In this document: positions 16,813 to 27,131 of the stretch, in pieces
Layout: every line of letters starts with the position of its first letter
Position numbering within the stretch: the stretch's first letter is position 1
NCBI RefSeq assembly: GCF_001542775.1
Contig: NZ_CP014145.1
Span: 434,001-498,000, forward strand
Source of the DNA: Microterricola viridarii
GTDB taxonomy: Bacteria > Actinomycetota > Actinomycetes > Actinomycetales > Microbacteriaceae
Direction of reading: 5' to 3'
DNA length: 64,000 bases
Position numbers and translations under genes: made by a program
Notes under the pieces: generated by a model
The model's database searches: none
The model's input: the letters and a program-made list of their open reading frames with translations, nothing else
Told to the model about the DNA's origin: nothing

Positions 16813-18386
16813 GTGGGGAAGCAGCACAACCGTGACGTGAGCCTTGCACCGGGGAAGGCGCGGCGGGCGTTCTGGCCGGCCTTCGCGGTGTTCGCACTTC
16901 TGGCAACGCTGTGGGCCCTGGCCAGCCCGCTCTACTCCGTTCCAGACGAGAACGCCCATGTGGCGAAGGCTGTCGCGCAGCTGCACGGGCAGGTCATCGG
17001 CGAGAATGAGCCGGGAGAACCGTTCATCGTCGTCGAGCTGCCCCCGGGTACGAGTACAACCACAGCACCATGTGTTATCTGTTCGTTCCGGAGAGCTCGG
17101 CGCACTGCGCTGCAGCGGTCGGCGACGGCAGCGGGCAGGACTTCTTCTCGACCTGGGTCGGCACCTACAACCCGCTGTACTACTACCTTGTCGGCTGGCC
17201 CAGCCTGATCTTCGACAACGCAGCCGTCGGCGTCTACGCGATGCGCATCGTGAGCGCCCTGCTCGGCTCCGTGTTGCTCGCCTGGGCGTTCCAGGCCGGT
17301 GTGTCAGCCCGGTCCAACCGGTGGATGCCGCTCGGCCTCGCTTTCGTCGCGACGCCGATGGTGCTCTACTTCGTCGGCTCGGTGAACCCCAACGGCGTGG
17401 AGATCGCGTCGGCGGCCGCCCTGTGGATCGCGCTGCTGCGCCTGCTGGAACGCCATCGTGTGCCGGCATCCGCGATCGACAGCCTGTTGCCCACCCGCTA
17501 CCTCTGGACCATCGTCACGGTCGCCAGCATCCTTCTCGTGAACGCACGGGCCGTTGGGCCGCTCTGGCTGATCACGATCGTGCTGACCTGCTGCATCGCG
17601 GCGGGCTGGGGGCCGACGAAGGCACTGTTCCTGCGCGGCGCGAGTTACCCCTGGCTGGGCGCCATCGCCGCCGGCTCGCTCTTCGCCGGCATCTGGACGC
17701 TCGCGACCGGGGCGCTCGGCGGGCAGGCTGGCGAGAGCGATGCGCCGCTCGTCGGCGGTTCAGCGCTCGCCGGGATCACCGCGATGCTCCGGCGCACCGG
17801 GGAATGGGTGCAGCAGGCCGTCGGGTTCTTCGGCTGGCTGGACACCCCGCTGCCGAACGAGGCCTACATCCTGCTCTACGTCGTTCTCGGCGTTCTTGTG
17901 CTGCTGGCCCTGGCCGCGACCGACCGCCGCAGCATGTGGGTGATGATCGGTGTGATCGCGCTGGCCATCCTGCTGCCCGCCATCGTGCAGGGCGTTCAGG
18001 TCAGCCGCACCGGCCTGATCTGGCAGGGCCGCTACGGCATCTTCCTCTACCTCGCGATCCCCATCTTCGCCGCCTGGGTGCTCTCCGGCCCGGCCGGCGA
18101 CCGGCTGCGCTTCCTCTCGCCCCGCATGAACTGGATCGGTCTCGGCCTGCTCGCGGCCTACGGCAGCTTCGCCTTCCTCTGGGTGATGCGCCGCTACGTC
18201 ACGGGCACGGCCCAGCCGTTCGCCGAGATGTTCGCCAACCCGGTTTGGCAGCCCCCGCTCGGCTGGCTGCCGTTGGTGCTCGCCTACGCGGCCGTGTCTG
18301 TCGCCTTCGTCGTCTGGGCCGGTCGCCTGGCCGCGCACCCGATCGACTCGGAACCCCCGGCAGTGGCGGCTGCGTCACGTGGCTGA
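16813..18386 (+). pseudogene. DUF2142 family membrane protein, interrupted by a -1 frameshift
   Basis: The first 78 or so residues (helix at 19-38, then VPDENAH) are in one frame; the rest, from the MCYLFVPESS region with GTYNPLYYYLVGWPSL, GFFGWLDTPLP and IWQGRYGIFL, is in another. The join is at the CCCCCGGG run 17041-17048; one extra base gives LPPGYEYNHS and a 524-residue protein. With the GTG at 16813 (GGAG 8 bases upstream) the D-E-x-A-H motif falls at 45-49, the same place as in the copy at 2.4-3.9 kb, which supports this start over 16765 or 16786. The end overlaps the next GT4 gene by 8 bases. Confidence 0.82.
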
Positions 18387-19530
18387 ACGCGTCGCCATCG
18401 CGTACGACTGCCTGTACCCGGTGAACACCGGCGGAGGGGAGCGTGTCTACCGACGCATGGCCGAGCTGCTCAGTGAGAATGGCTGCACGGTGGACTATGT
18501 GACCCGCCGGCAGTGGGCAGACGGGGCGGAGCCCGCCGCGGCGTTCACGGTGCGGCCGGTCTGGTCCGGTGAGATCTACGACGCGCACGGAACGCGCACC
18601 ATGGGCAGTGCCGTCCGCTTCGCCGCCGCGCTGTTTCGCTACTTCGCCCGCCACCGCTCAGAACACGACACCGTGCTGGTCAGTGCGCTGCCGGTGCTCA
18701 ACGTGTTCGCTGTGCGCTTGGCCCTGCTCGGCACGCGCACCTTCGTCGTGACCGATTGGCTCGAGGTGTGGAGCTGGCGCAAGTGGCGCAGCTACTCCGG
18801 AGCGCTCGTCGGCACCATCGCCAGCACCCTGCAGTGGTTCGGCCTGCGGGTGGGCCGGCTACAGACCGTGAACAGTGGGTTCACCCGAGCGAGAGTGCGC
18901 CGCTACCGGCCGGCGGCCGATCCGATCGTGCTGGGCCTCGTCGACCTGGTCGGTGAGGTGCCGGATGCCGGCACCAGCCGTGTCGGGCCCCCGCGGCTGC
19001 TCTTCGTCGGCCGCCACATCGCCGACAAGCGCCTCGACGCGCTGCCGGCGGCGCTGGCCGTCGCCCGCCGGAGTGTTCCGGGGCTGACTCTGAAGATCGT
19101 CGGCAGCGGCCCGGAGACGGCGGCAGTGCGCGCGCGCGTGCACGAGCTCGGCCTGGACGACGCCGTGGAGTTCCTGGGCCGGGTCGACGATGAGACGCTC
19201 GACCTCGCCTTCCGGGGCGCCAGTGCGCTCGTCAACCCGTCTGCCAGGGAGGGCTTCGGCCTGGTCATCGCCGAGGCCGCCGCCGTGGCGACGCCCAGCG
19301 TCGTCGTCGCGGGGGAGGACAACGCGGCCGCCGAGCTCGTGCACGACGGCGTGAACGGCATCATCGCCGCGTCGGTCGACCCCGAGGTGCTGGGCGCGGC
19401 CATCGTTCGAGCCGTGCAGGGCGGCACGGAGCTGCGCGCGTCCACGCTGGCCTGGTTCGAGCGGGAACGCGCCGAGCACGGGCTCGCGGCATCCGTCGCC
19501 CAGATCCTGGAACGGGCGAAGGCGCGCTAA
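18379..19530 (+). CDS. GT4 family glycosyltransferase
   Basis: A 383-residue GT-B protein. YPVNTGGGERVYRRMAELL forms the N-terminal glycine-rich loop; the donor domain has LFVGRHIADKRLDALPAAL, IVGSGPETAAVR, EFLGRVDDETLDLAFRGA and the E-x7-E motif EGFGLVIAEAAAVATPSVV near 295. All features of an active retaining GT4 enzyme are present. It is the last gene of the 11.9-19.5 kb plus-strand run and overlaps the broken DUF2142 gene by 8 bases. It ends 10 bases from a convergent GT4 gene. Confidence 0.88.
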   Translation: MAERVAIAYDCLYPVNTGGGERVYRRMAELLSENGCTVDYVTRRQWADGAEPAAAFTVRPVWSGEIYDAHGTRTMGSAVRFAAALFRYFARHRSEHDTVLVSALPVLNVFAVRLALLGTRTFVVTDWLEVWSWRKWRSYSGALVGTIASTLQWFGLRVGRLQTVNSGFTRARVRRYRPAADPIVLGLVDLVGEVPDAGTSRVGPPRLLFVGRHIADKRLDALPAALAVARRSVPGLTLKIVGSGPETAAVRARVHELGLDDAVEFLGRVDDETLDLAFRGASALVNPSAREGFGLVIAEAAAVATPSVVVAGEDNAAAELVHDGVNGIIAASVDPEVLGAAIVRAVQGGTELRASTLAWFERERAEHGLAASVAQILERAKAR

Positions 19531-19540
19531 CCCTCGCCGC

Positions 19541-20638
19541 TCAGCGCGCGAGCACGGTGTGGAAGGCCTTGAGCACGCCGTCCGCCGTGCGCGACCAGGA
19601 GAACTGTGCCGCCCGGGCAACGCCTGCGCGGGACATCTCGTCGAGCTCGGCCGGGGAGTTCAGCAGCCGGGCGATCTCGGCGCCGATCGCCGCCGGGTCG
19701 TAGGGGTCGACGTAGCGGGCCGCGGTGCCCGCGACCTCGTGCATGACGGGGATGTCGGAGCAGAGCGCCGGGCAGCCGCGGGACATGGCTTCCAGCGGCG
19801 GCAGACCGAAACCCTCGAACAGGGTGGGGAAGACGACCAGCGTCGAGCTGTCGAAGAGCTCGTCGAGCTCCTCAGCGCTCAGCCAGCCGCGCAGGCTCAC
19901 CCACTTCTCGAGCCCGAACTGCGCCACGACCTGCGCGAGCGGGTCGTCGCCGTGGCTGCCGGTGATCACCAGGAGCGGCCGCTCGGCCTCCGGGATGTGG
20001 AGCAGCGACTCGATCAGGCGGGGGAAGTTCTTGTGCGGCATCCGGTTACCGACCGAGAGGATCTGGCGCGGCAGGCGTCGCCCGTTCTCGGGCGTGACCG
20101 GTGCGGCGACGTTGTCGTAGCCGGCGAGCGGCACGATGTCGATGCGCTCGGCGGGGATGCCGAGCAGCTCGACAATGTCGTCGCGGGCGGCGACGCTGGA
20201 GGTGACGAGCCGCTGGGCGCTGCGTGCCGCAAGGCGCAGCATCAGGCGCAGCACGTGCGCGTAGGCGCCGGGCACGTACTCCGGGTGGCGGAACGGCAGC
20301 AGGTCGTGCAACGTCAACACGAGCGGAACGCCGCGGCGGGCCGGGCCGAGGTTGGCCGGGCAGTGCACCAGGTCGGCGCCGAGGCGCTTGGCGTGGCGCT
20401 GCACAGAGAACAGCTCGCCCCTGGCCCAGGCCATGCGGTTCTCGCCGCTGATGCCGGAGTCGATCACGGTGCCGGGGAACCAGCTGGTGTCTCCGGCGGC
20501 CAGCTCGCTGGAGGCCAGTGCCACGAACTCGAGGTTGCCCGGCTTCTCGGCGATGGCCGCGTACAGGCTGCGCACGTACTGCTCCATGCCGCCCTTCGTG
20601 CCGGTCATGAACAGCAGGTCAACGAGCACGAGAGGCAT
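19541..20638 (-). CDS. GT4 family glycosyltransferase
   Basis: A 365-residue GT-B protein. The N-terminal domain has TGTKGGMEQYVRSLYAAI, then VLTLHDLLPFRHPEY, usual in mannosyl- and rhamnosyl-transferases. The C-terminal domain has ILSVGNRMPHKNFPRLIESL, VSLRGWLSAEELDELFDSS, a PTLFEGFGLPPLEAMSRG stretch carrying the E-x7-E motif, and SDIPVMHEVAG. It is the last gene of a three-gene minus-strand set with a flippase-like gene and a GT2 gene. Confidence 0.88.
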   Translation of the reverse strand: MPLVLVDLLFMTGTKGGMEQYVRSLYAAIAEKPGNLEFVALASSELAAGDTSWFPGTVIDSGISGENRMAWARGELFSVQRHAKRLGADLVHCPANLGPARRGVPLVLTLHDLLPFRHPEYVPGAYAHVLRLMLRLAARSAQRLVTSSVAARDDIVELLGIPAERIDIVPLAGYDNVAAPVTPENGRRLPRQILSVGNRMPHKNFPRLIESLLHIPEAERPLLVITGSHGDDPLAQVVAQFGLEKWVSLRGWLSAEELDELFDSSTLVVFPTLFEGFGLPPLEAMSRGCPALCSDIPVMHEVAGTAARYVDPYDPAAIGAEIARLLNSPAELDEMSRAGVARAAQFSWSRTADGVLKAFHTVLAR

Positions 20639-20657
20639 GGGACCAGCGTACCGGGCG

Positions 20658-21797
20658 TCAGTCTGGGCGCACCGCGCTGCGCCTCCGCCTGGCCGCCTCG
20701 TAGACGACGGCCTGCAGCAGCTCGCCGCAGAGCAGCACCACGAAGACGAGGCTGAGCTCGTTCAGCTGCAGCACCAGCAGGGCGGCGATGGCCGTCACGA
20801 TCGCTACGGCGCCGCGCAGCAGGGTCAGCAGCTTCGCCTCGCCCATGCGGCGGAGAGCGGCGAACGGGATCGTCGTGGCCAGGGAGGCCGCCCGCCACAG
20901 GCAGGCCAGGGTGAGGGCGAGCGCCGTCGCGGAGAGCGTCCACGCCTCGCCGAACAGGAACCCGAACACCCCGAGCGCCTCCGCCACGCCGATGGCGAGG
21001 AGCGCGACGAGCACGGCGGCCGCCGAGATGACGATGTCGAGCCGGGAGTGCTCCTTCAAGAGCCGCAGCCGGAGGAAGTTGAGCGGGATGGCAAGCAGGC
21101 CGGACACCGTCGAGATCGAGGTGAACAGCACCGCCTGGACGGGGCCGAGCAGGGCGAGGATGACGGCGTTCAACACCGGGTAGACGCCGCCCGTGATGGC
21201 CACATCCGTTACCACCCAGGCCATCACCCGGGGCTCGGGGCGGCTCGCCCGGTGCTCGACCGGCATCGAGCGGATGCCGGTGGCCACGACGATGCCGAGC
21301 ACGAGCGGCAGCAGCGCCCAGTCGAGGTTCGCGAAGCCGGCGAGCACGCCGACGAGCGCCCCGACCCCGACGCTGATCGCCGCCCAGATCTCGCGCACGT
21401 CCAGCCGCTCCGCCACGGAGACGCCGCGGCCGACCTCCAACGAGGCGAGCAGCACGGGCAGCGCGATGCACAGCAGCACCGCGTTCTGGTAGTTGAAGGC
21501 CAGCACGAGCGCTGTGAGGATCGACAGCGCGGCGAGCCAGAGCGGGAACGTCACCCGGCGCTCGGTGGCCGCCGAGCTCAGCCGGGACTCGACGACGGCG
21601 GCGAAGGTCAGCTGCCCGGCGAAGGTGGCGACCATGATCGCGACGGCGATGGCGCCCTGCTCCTGGATCGTGAAGATGCGGGAGGAGATCGAGATCGTGG
21701 CGGCCGGGATGGCGGCCAGCGAGACGCCGCCGACGAGGGTGATGAGCGAGAGGGCCGCCTGGCGCAGGCGGATCTGCGGGGGCAGTTCGACGGACAC
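20658..21797 (-). CDS. polysaccharide flippase-like membrane protein
   Basis: A 379-residue membrane protein with about ten hydrophobic helices and a basic C-terminus (ARRRRSAVRPD). The pattern of regularly spaced helices starting with SLAAIPAATISISSRIFT is like the Wzx/lipopolysaccharide-transporter superfamily, though it is shorter than the usual 12-14 helix members. It lies between a GT2 and a GT4 gene on the same strand, 3 bases after the GT2 stop. A transport role is inferred from the membrane topology and position, not from a diagnostic motif. Confidence 0.65.
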   Translation of the reverse strand: MSVELPPQIRLRQAALSLITLVGGVSLAAIPAATISISSRIFTIQEQGAIAVAIMVATFAGQLTFAAVVESRLSSAATERRVTFPLWLAALSILTALVLAFNYQNAVLLCIALPVLLASLEVGRGVSVAERLDVREIWAAISVGVGALVGVLAGFANLDWALLPLVLGIVVATGIRSMPVEHRASRPEPRVMAWVVTDVAITGGVYPVLNAVILALLGPVQAVLFTSISTVSGLLAIPLNFLRLRLLKEHSRLDIVISAAAVLVALLAIGVAEALGVFGFLFGEAWTLSATALALTLACLWRAASLATTIPFAALRRMGEAKLLTLLRGAVAIVTAIAALLVLQLNELSLVFVVLLCGELLQAVVYEAARRRRSAVRPD

Positions 21798-21800
21798 GGC

Positions 21801-22760
21801 CTAGCCCTGCCGATCGCCGACGCGCAACTGGAGCGACTCGATGAAGCCGATGCCGCGGTCGACGCCGGGGATGTCCCTGGACCGCGGCCCGGCGGCGGCC
21901 CCGGCGCGCCAGCCGGCGATGCGGCCGCGTGTGGACGCCAGGTCGCGTGAGAGCACGAGGTCGCCGGCGCAGACAATGGCCTCGGTGACCAGGGCGCGGA
22001 GCGCGTGGCGGCCGCGCAGCACGCCGTAGGCCCGCAGCAGGTAGCCCCGGCCGTAGCCGGCCTTCCGACGCTGGCTGGCTGAGCCGCGACCGGAGGTCGC
22101 ACCGCCCAGGTGGGTGCCTCTGGCATCCGGAACGGCGATCGTCGACCAGCCGCCCGCGCGCAGGCGCAACGCGAGGTCGAGTTCTTCTCCGTACATCTTG
22201 ATGCCCTCGTCGAAGTCGCCGACCTGCTCAAGCGCGAACCGCCGGTAAGCAGCGACCGCACCGTACGGGCCGAGCAGGGCGTGCCCTGCCCCGCCCTCGC
22301 CGCCGTCCCGCACGGCCGTCTCGGCGGTTGCGCCGTTGAAGCGGACGAAGCCGGAGAGGGTGACGTCGGCGCAGATGCCGTAGGCGTCGACCCGGCCGTC
22401 CGGCTTGAACAGCAGCGGGGTGGCGCTGCCGAGCCGCTGGTCAGCGCCGAACGGCGCGGTGAGGCGCTCCAGCAGCTCCGGCTCGGCGTCGACGTCGTTG
22501 TTGACGAGCACGACGATGTCGGCCGTGGCAGCAGCGAGGCCGCGGTTGCAGGCACCGGCGAAGCCGAGGTTCTGCTCCAGCGCGATCACCGTGACCTCCG
22601 GGAATCCGGTGGCGAGGCGCTCCAGCGTGTCATCCGGCCCGGCATCGTCGACGACGATGACTCGGTGCCGCACGCTCTGGGCGCGCAGGTGCAGCAGGCA
22701 CGATTCGGTGATGGGCCAATTGCCGTAGACGGGCACCACGACATCGATTGTCAGACTCAC
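21801..22760 (-). CDS. GT2 family glycosyltransferase, rhamnosyltransferase-like
   Basis: A 319-residue GT-A protein with DVVVPVYGNWPITESCLLHL, VIVVDDAGPDDT, LGFAGACNRGLA and the metal-site LVNNDVDAEPELLERL, followed by a MYGEELDLALRLRAGGW loop. This pattern is common in WbbL-type rhamnosyl transferases. The GTG at 22760 begins the first strand directly and has GGGAAAGAG upstream; the longest opening (TTG at 22814) falls inside a likely -10 hexamer and is rejected. The gene is divergent from the GT2 gene at 22908. Confidence 0.84.
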   Translation of the reverse strand: MSLTIDVVVPVYGNWPITESCLLHLRAQSVRHRVIVVDDAGPDDTLERLATGFPEVTVIALEQNLGFAGACNRGLAAATADIVVLVNNDVDAEPELLERLTAPFGADQRLGSATPLLFKPDGRVDAYGICADVTLSGFVRFNGATAETAVRDGGEGGAGHALLGPYGAVAAYRRFALEQVGDFDEGIKMYGEELDLALRLRAGGWSTIAVPDARGTHLGGATSGRGSASQRRKAGYGRGYLLRAYGVLRGRHALRALVTEAIVCAGDLVLSRDLASTRGRIAGWRAGAAAGPRSRDIPGVDRGIGFIESLQLRVGDRQG

Positions 22761-22907
22761 GGAATGCGGCTCTTTCCCGGCGGGCAGGTCGAGCGCCCGG
22801 CCGTGTATGACCAACTATCGCATCCCGGGGCCTCGGAGTTGGTGCGGAGGGCGAGCAGATATGATCGGAGCGCCCGTTAGTGCCAATCCAAAGGAACCCT
22901 GCACCCC

Positions 22908-24080
22908 GTGACGTCTACCGACACCATCGAGCTCACCATTTTGATGCCTTGCCTGAACGAAGCGGAGACGCTCGCCGTCTGCATCGACAAGGCGCAGGGC
23001 TACCTGCAGCGAAGCGGTGTCGTCGGTGAGGTGCTCATCGCCGACAACGGCAGCACGGATGGCTCCCAGCAGATCGCCCGCGACCACGGGGCACGCGTCG
23101 TCGACATCGCCGAGAAGGGCTACGGCAGCGCGCTGATGGGCGGCATCGAGGCGGCTCGCGGCACCTACATCATCATGGGCGACGCGGATGACAGCTACGA
23201 TTTCTCCGCGCTGGATAACTTCGTCGAACGGCTGCGCGCCGGCGACGAGCTGGTGATGGGCAACCGCTTCCGCGGCGGCATCGAGCCCGGCGCCATGCCG
23301 CCGCTGCACAAGTACCTCGGCAACCCCGTGCTGTCCTGGATCGGCCGCGTGCTCTTCCGCTCGCCGATCAAGGACTTCCACTGCGGCCTGCGCGGATTCC
23401 GCCGACAGTCGATGCTCGACCTGCACCTGCAGACCACCGGCATGGAGTTCGCCAGCGAGGTCGTCGTCAAGTCCACCCTCGGTGGGCTGCGCGTCAGCGA
23501 GGTGCCCACCACCCTGAAGAAGGACGGCCGCAGCCGCCCGCCGCACCTGCGCAGCTGGCGCGACGGCTGGCGCCACCTGCGATTCCTGCTGATCTTCAGC
23601 CCGCGCTGGCTGTTCCTCTGGCCCGGTTCGGTCGCGTTCTTCCTCGGCCTCATCGGCACGCTCTCGATCGCGTTCGGTCCGTTCATGCTGGGCTCCGTCG
23701 GCTTCGACGGCGCGACGCAGGTCTACCTGGCCGCGCTCACCGTCGTCGGTTATCAGGCGATCCTGTTCGCGATCCTCACCAAGATCTACGCCCAACGCGA
23801 GGGCTTCCGGATCCCGCGCAGCCGCAGCTTCGACAAACTGGAGAAGCGGATCAGCCTGGAGAGCGGGGCGCTCGCCGGCGCCATCCTGTTCGTCATCGGC
23901 CTCGTGATCGCCATCGTCCAGCTCGTGCAGTGGAGCAGCAGCGGATTCGGTGAGCTGGACGCCACCGTCACCGTCCGCGTGTCCGTGCTCGCCAGCCTGG
24001 TGATGATGCTCGGCGCCCAGACCATGATGGCCGGGATGTTCCTCGGGGTGCTCGGAGTGGGCCTGAAGCGACGCCCATGA
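22908..24080 (+). CDS. GT2 family glycosyltransferase with C-terminal membrane helices
   Basis: A 390-residue protein. The GT-A domain has ILMPCLNEAETLAVCIDKA, VLIADNGSTDGSQ and MGDADDSYDF (metal-binding), then FHCGLRGFRR. About four membrane helices fill residues 225-390. This matches polyprenyl-phosphate hexose synthases of the GtrB type. The GTG start has AAAGGA 10 bases upstream. Its TGA overlaps the next GT2 gene's ATG. The product would charge undecaprenyl phosphate for a GT-C or DUF2142-type enzyme. Confidence 0.88.
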   Translation: MTSTDTIELTILMPCLNEAETLAVCIDKAQGYLQRSGVVGEVLIADNGSTDGSQQIARDHGARVVDIAEKGYGSALMGGIEAARGTYIIMGDADDSYDFSALDNFVERLRAGDELVMGNRFRGGIEPGAMPPLHKYLGNPVLSWIGRVLFRSPIKDFHCGLRGFRRQSMLDLHLQTTGMEFASEVVVKSTLGGLRVSEVPTTLKKDGRSRPPHLRSWRDGWRHLRFLLIFSPRWLFLWPGSVAFFLGLIGTLSIAFGPFMLGSVGFDGATQVYLAALTVVGYQAILFAILTKIYAQREGFRIPRSRSFDKLEKRISLESGALAGAILFVIGLVIAIVQLVQWSSSGFGELDATVTVRVSVLASLVMMLGAQTMMAGMFLGVLGVGLKRRP

Positions 24081-25081
24081 TGGCCTCGCCGACCTCGCTC
24101 ACCGTCTCGGTCGCCCTGTGCACGCACAACGGCGCCGACTACCTGCGCGAGCAGCTGCTCAGCATCCTGAACCAGACAGTCCCCGCCGGCGAGATCGTCG
24201 TCTCCGACGACGCGTCGACGGATGACACCATCGCGGTGCTCGAGGAGACGCTGGCCGAGTGGGCGGCAGGCGGCCGGACCGTTCCCACCGTCACGGTGCT
24301 GCGGAACGAGCCCGCCCTCGGCGTGACGGCCAACTTCGAGCAGGCGCTCTCCGCCTGCACCGGCGACATCCTCATGCTCAGCGACCAGGACGACGTCTGG
24401 CAGCCGGACAAGCTCGGCGTGATCGTGGCCGCCTTCGAGGCGCAGCCCGGGGTCGACCTCGTCTTCAGCGACGCCCGGATGGTCGACGCGCAGGGCGCCC
24501 CGCTCGGGCCGCTGCTGTTCGAAACGCTCGGCCTCTCGCGCCGCGAACGGGAACTGCTGGCCGGGCGGCGCGCCTTCGACGCGCTGCTGCGGCGCAACGT
24601 CGTCACCGGGGCCACCGCGGCCCTGCGCCGTGGGCTCGTTCAGCGCAGCGCGCCGTTCCCGGCGGCCTGGGTGCATGACGAGTGGCTGGCGATCGTGGCA
24701 GCCGCCCAGAACGACATCCTCATGCTGGACCGCCCGCTGATCGACTACCGCCAGCACGGTCGCAACCAGATCGGCGCCACCAGTCTGACGGCCACCGGCG
24801 CTCTCGCCCGGCTGCGGACGCCCCGGGCCGCCCGCAATGCACGCCTTCTGGCCCGCGCCCAGGCCCTCGCCGAGCGGATGCCGGAGTTCAGCCCGCCGCC
24901 GGGCGCAGAGCGCGTGCGGCTGGTGCAGCAGAAACTCGCGCATGAACGGCGGCGCAGCAGCTACCCCGCCGCACGGCTGCGGCGGATCGGCCCGGTGTGG
25001 CGTGCCTGGCGTGCCGGCGGCTACGACCGCTTCGGGCTCGGACTGCAAGACGTCGTGCGCGACCTGCTGCAGCCCGAATAG
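24077..25081 (+). CDS. GT2 family glycosyltransferase, rhamnosyltransferase-like
   Basis: A 334-residue GT-A protein. VALCTHNGADYLREQLLSIL, EIVVSDDASTDDT and MLSDQDDVWQPDKL are typical of rhamnosyl/galactosyl transferases of the RgpB-like branch. It overlaps the preceding GT2 gene by 4 bases. The last codons and the stop fall in a 15-bp perfect tandem duplication. The two GDP-mannose dehydratase-like genes follow after a 95-base gap with its own promoter, so a GDP-6-deoxyhexose is one possible donor. Confidence 0.86.
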   Translation: MMASPTSLTVSVALCTHNGADYLREQLLSILNQTVPAGEIVVSDDASTDDTIAVLEETLAEWAAGGRTVPTVTVLRNEPALGVTANFEQALSACTGDILMLSDQDDVWQPDKLGVIVAAFEAQPGVDLVFSDARMVDAQGAPLGPLLFETLGLSRRERELLAGRRAFDALLRRNVVTGATAALRRGLVQRSAPFPAAWVHDEWLAIVAAAQNDILMLDRPLIDYRQHGRNQIGATSLTATGALARLRTPRAARNARLLARAQALAERMPEFSPPPGAERVRLVQQKLAHERRRSSYPAARLRRIGPVWRAWRAGGYDRFGLGLQDVVRDLLQPE

Positions 25082-25102
25082 CCAGCACCCGAATAGCCAG
25101 CA
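25073..25102. repeat. 15-bp perfect tandem duplication across a stop codon
   Basis: CCCGAATAGCCAGCA occurs twice head to tail (25073-25087 and 25088-25102). The first copy contains the last codon and the TAG of the GT2 gene, and the second repeats them downstream. It looks like a recent replication slip. Confidence 0.85.
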
Positions 25103-25122
25103 ACAGCCCGATTCGCAAACAA

Positions 25123-25128
25123 TAGACT
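25123..25128 (+). promoter_or_regulatory. -10 element upstream of gmd
   Basis: TAGACT fits TAnnnT and would start a transcript with a leader of about 42 bases before the ATG at 25177, which has AAAGGA as ribosome site. Confidence 0.45.
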
Positions 25129-25176
25129 GAACCCAACTGTGCGGCCCTCGCTCGCCGACTGATCGCAAAGGACACC

Positions 25177-26159
<983 letters not shown>

Positions 26160-26160
<1 letters not shown>

Positions 26161-27122
26161 TGCGCACCGCACTCGTCACCGGCGTCTCCGGCCAGGACGG
26201 CAGCTATCTGAGCGAGAGCCTGCTCGCCGCCGGCTGGGCCGTGCACGGGCTGGTGCGGGCGGCATCCGCCGCGCACGAACAGCCCATCGACCCGCGGGTC
26301 ATCACGCACACCGGCGACCTCGCCGACGAGGCACGCCTGCGGGCCGTCGTGGCCGACGTGGCGCCCGACGTGATCTTCAACCTGGCCGGGGTGAGCTCCG
26401 TCGCCCAGTCCTGGCAGCAGCCGGTGCTCACCGCCGAACTGACCGGGGTCGCCGCCGTGACCCTGCTCGATGCGGCCTGGCAGCTGCAGGAGGCCTCCGG
26501 CACACCGGTGCGCTTCGTGCAGGCGTCCAGCGCCGAGATCTTCGGCGCGGCCAGCCAACTGCCGCAGAACGAGGACACTCCGATCCGGCCCGTCTCGCCC
26601 TACGGGGCGGCGAAGGCCTTCGCGCACCACGCCGTCGGGGTCTACCGCGCCCGCGGGCTGGGCGCCTCGGCGGCCGTGCTGTACAACCACGAGTCGCCCA
26701 GACGGCCAGAGACCTTCGTCACCCGCAAGATCACCCGCGGCGCGGCGTTGATCGCCGCCGGCCAGTCCGACACCCTCATGCTCGGCAATCTGGACGCGCG
26801 CCGCGACTGGGGCTGGGCGCCGGACTACGTCGACGCGCTGATCCGCATGGCAGAAGCCCCGGAGGCCGACGACTTCGTGATCGCGACGGGGCGGGCGCAC
26901 ACGGTGCGCGAGTTCGTCGCCGCGGCGTTCCGTGCCGTTGGGATCGAGGACTGGCAGCGTCACGTCGGGCTCGACCCGCGGTTCGCCCGGCCGAGCGACG
27001 CCCCGGAGATGTGCGGCGACGCGAGCAAGGCCCGGGAGCTCCTGGGCTGGCAGCCGAGCGTCGAGTTTGACGAGCTGGTGGCACGGATGGCCGCGCACGA
27101 CCTGGCCGCACTGCGCCAGTAG
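26160..27122 (+). CDS. GDP-mannose 4,6-dehydratase paralogue or GDP-4-keto-6-deoxymannose reductase
   Basis: A 320-residue protein alignable with the preceding Gmd along its whole length: ALVTGVSGQDGSYLSESLL, FNLAGVSSVAQSW, QASSAEIFG, SPYGAAKAFAHHA, LYNHESPRRPETFVTRKI and LGNLDARRDWGWAPDYVDAL. The start overlaps the gmd stop by one base (TGATG). It may be a second dehydratase, or it may have become the C4 reductase that finishes the GDP-6-deoxyhexose, since no separate Fcl or Rmd gene is present in the window. Sequence alone does not decide between these. Confidence 0.82.
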
Positions 27123-27131
27123 CCGGCGCCA

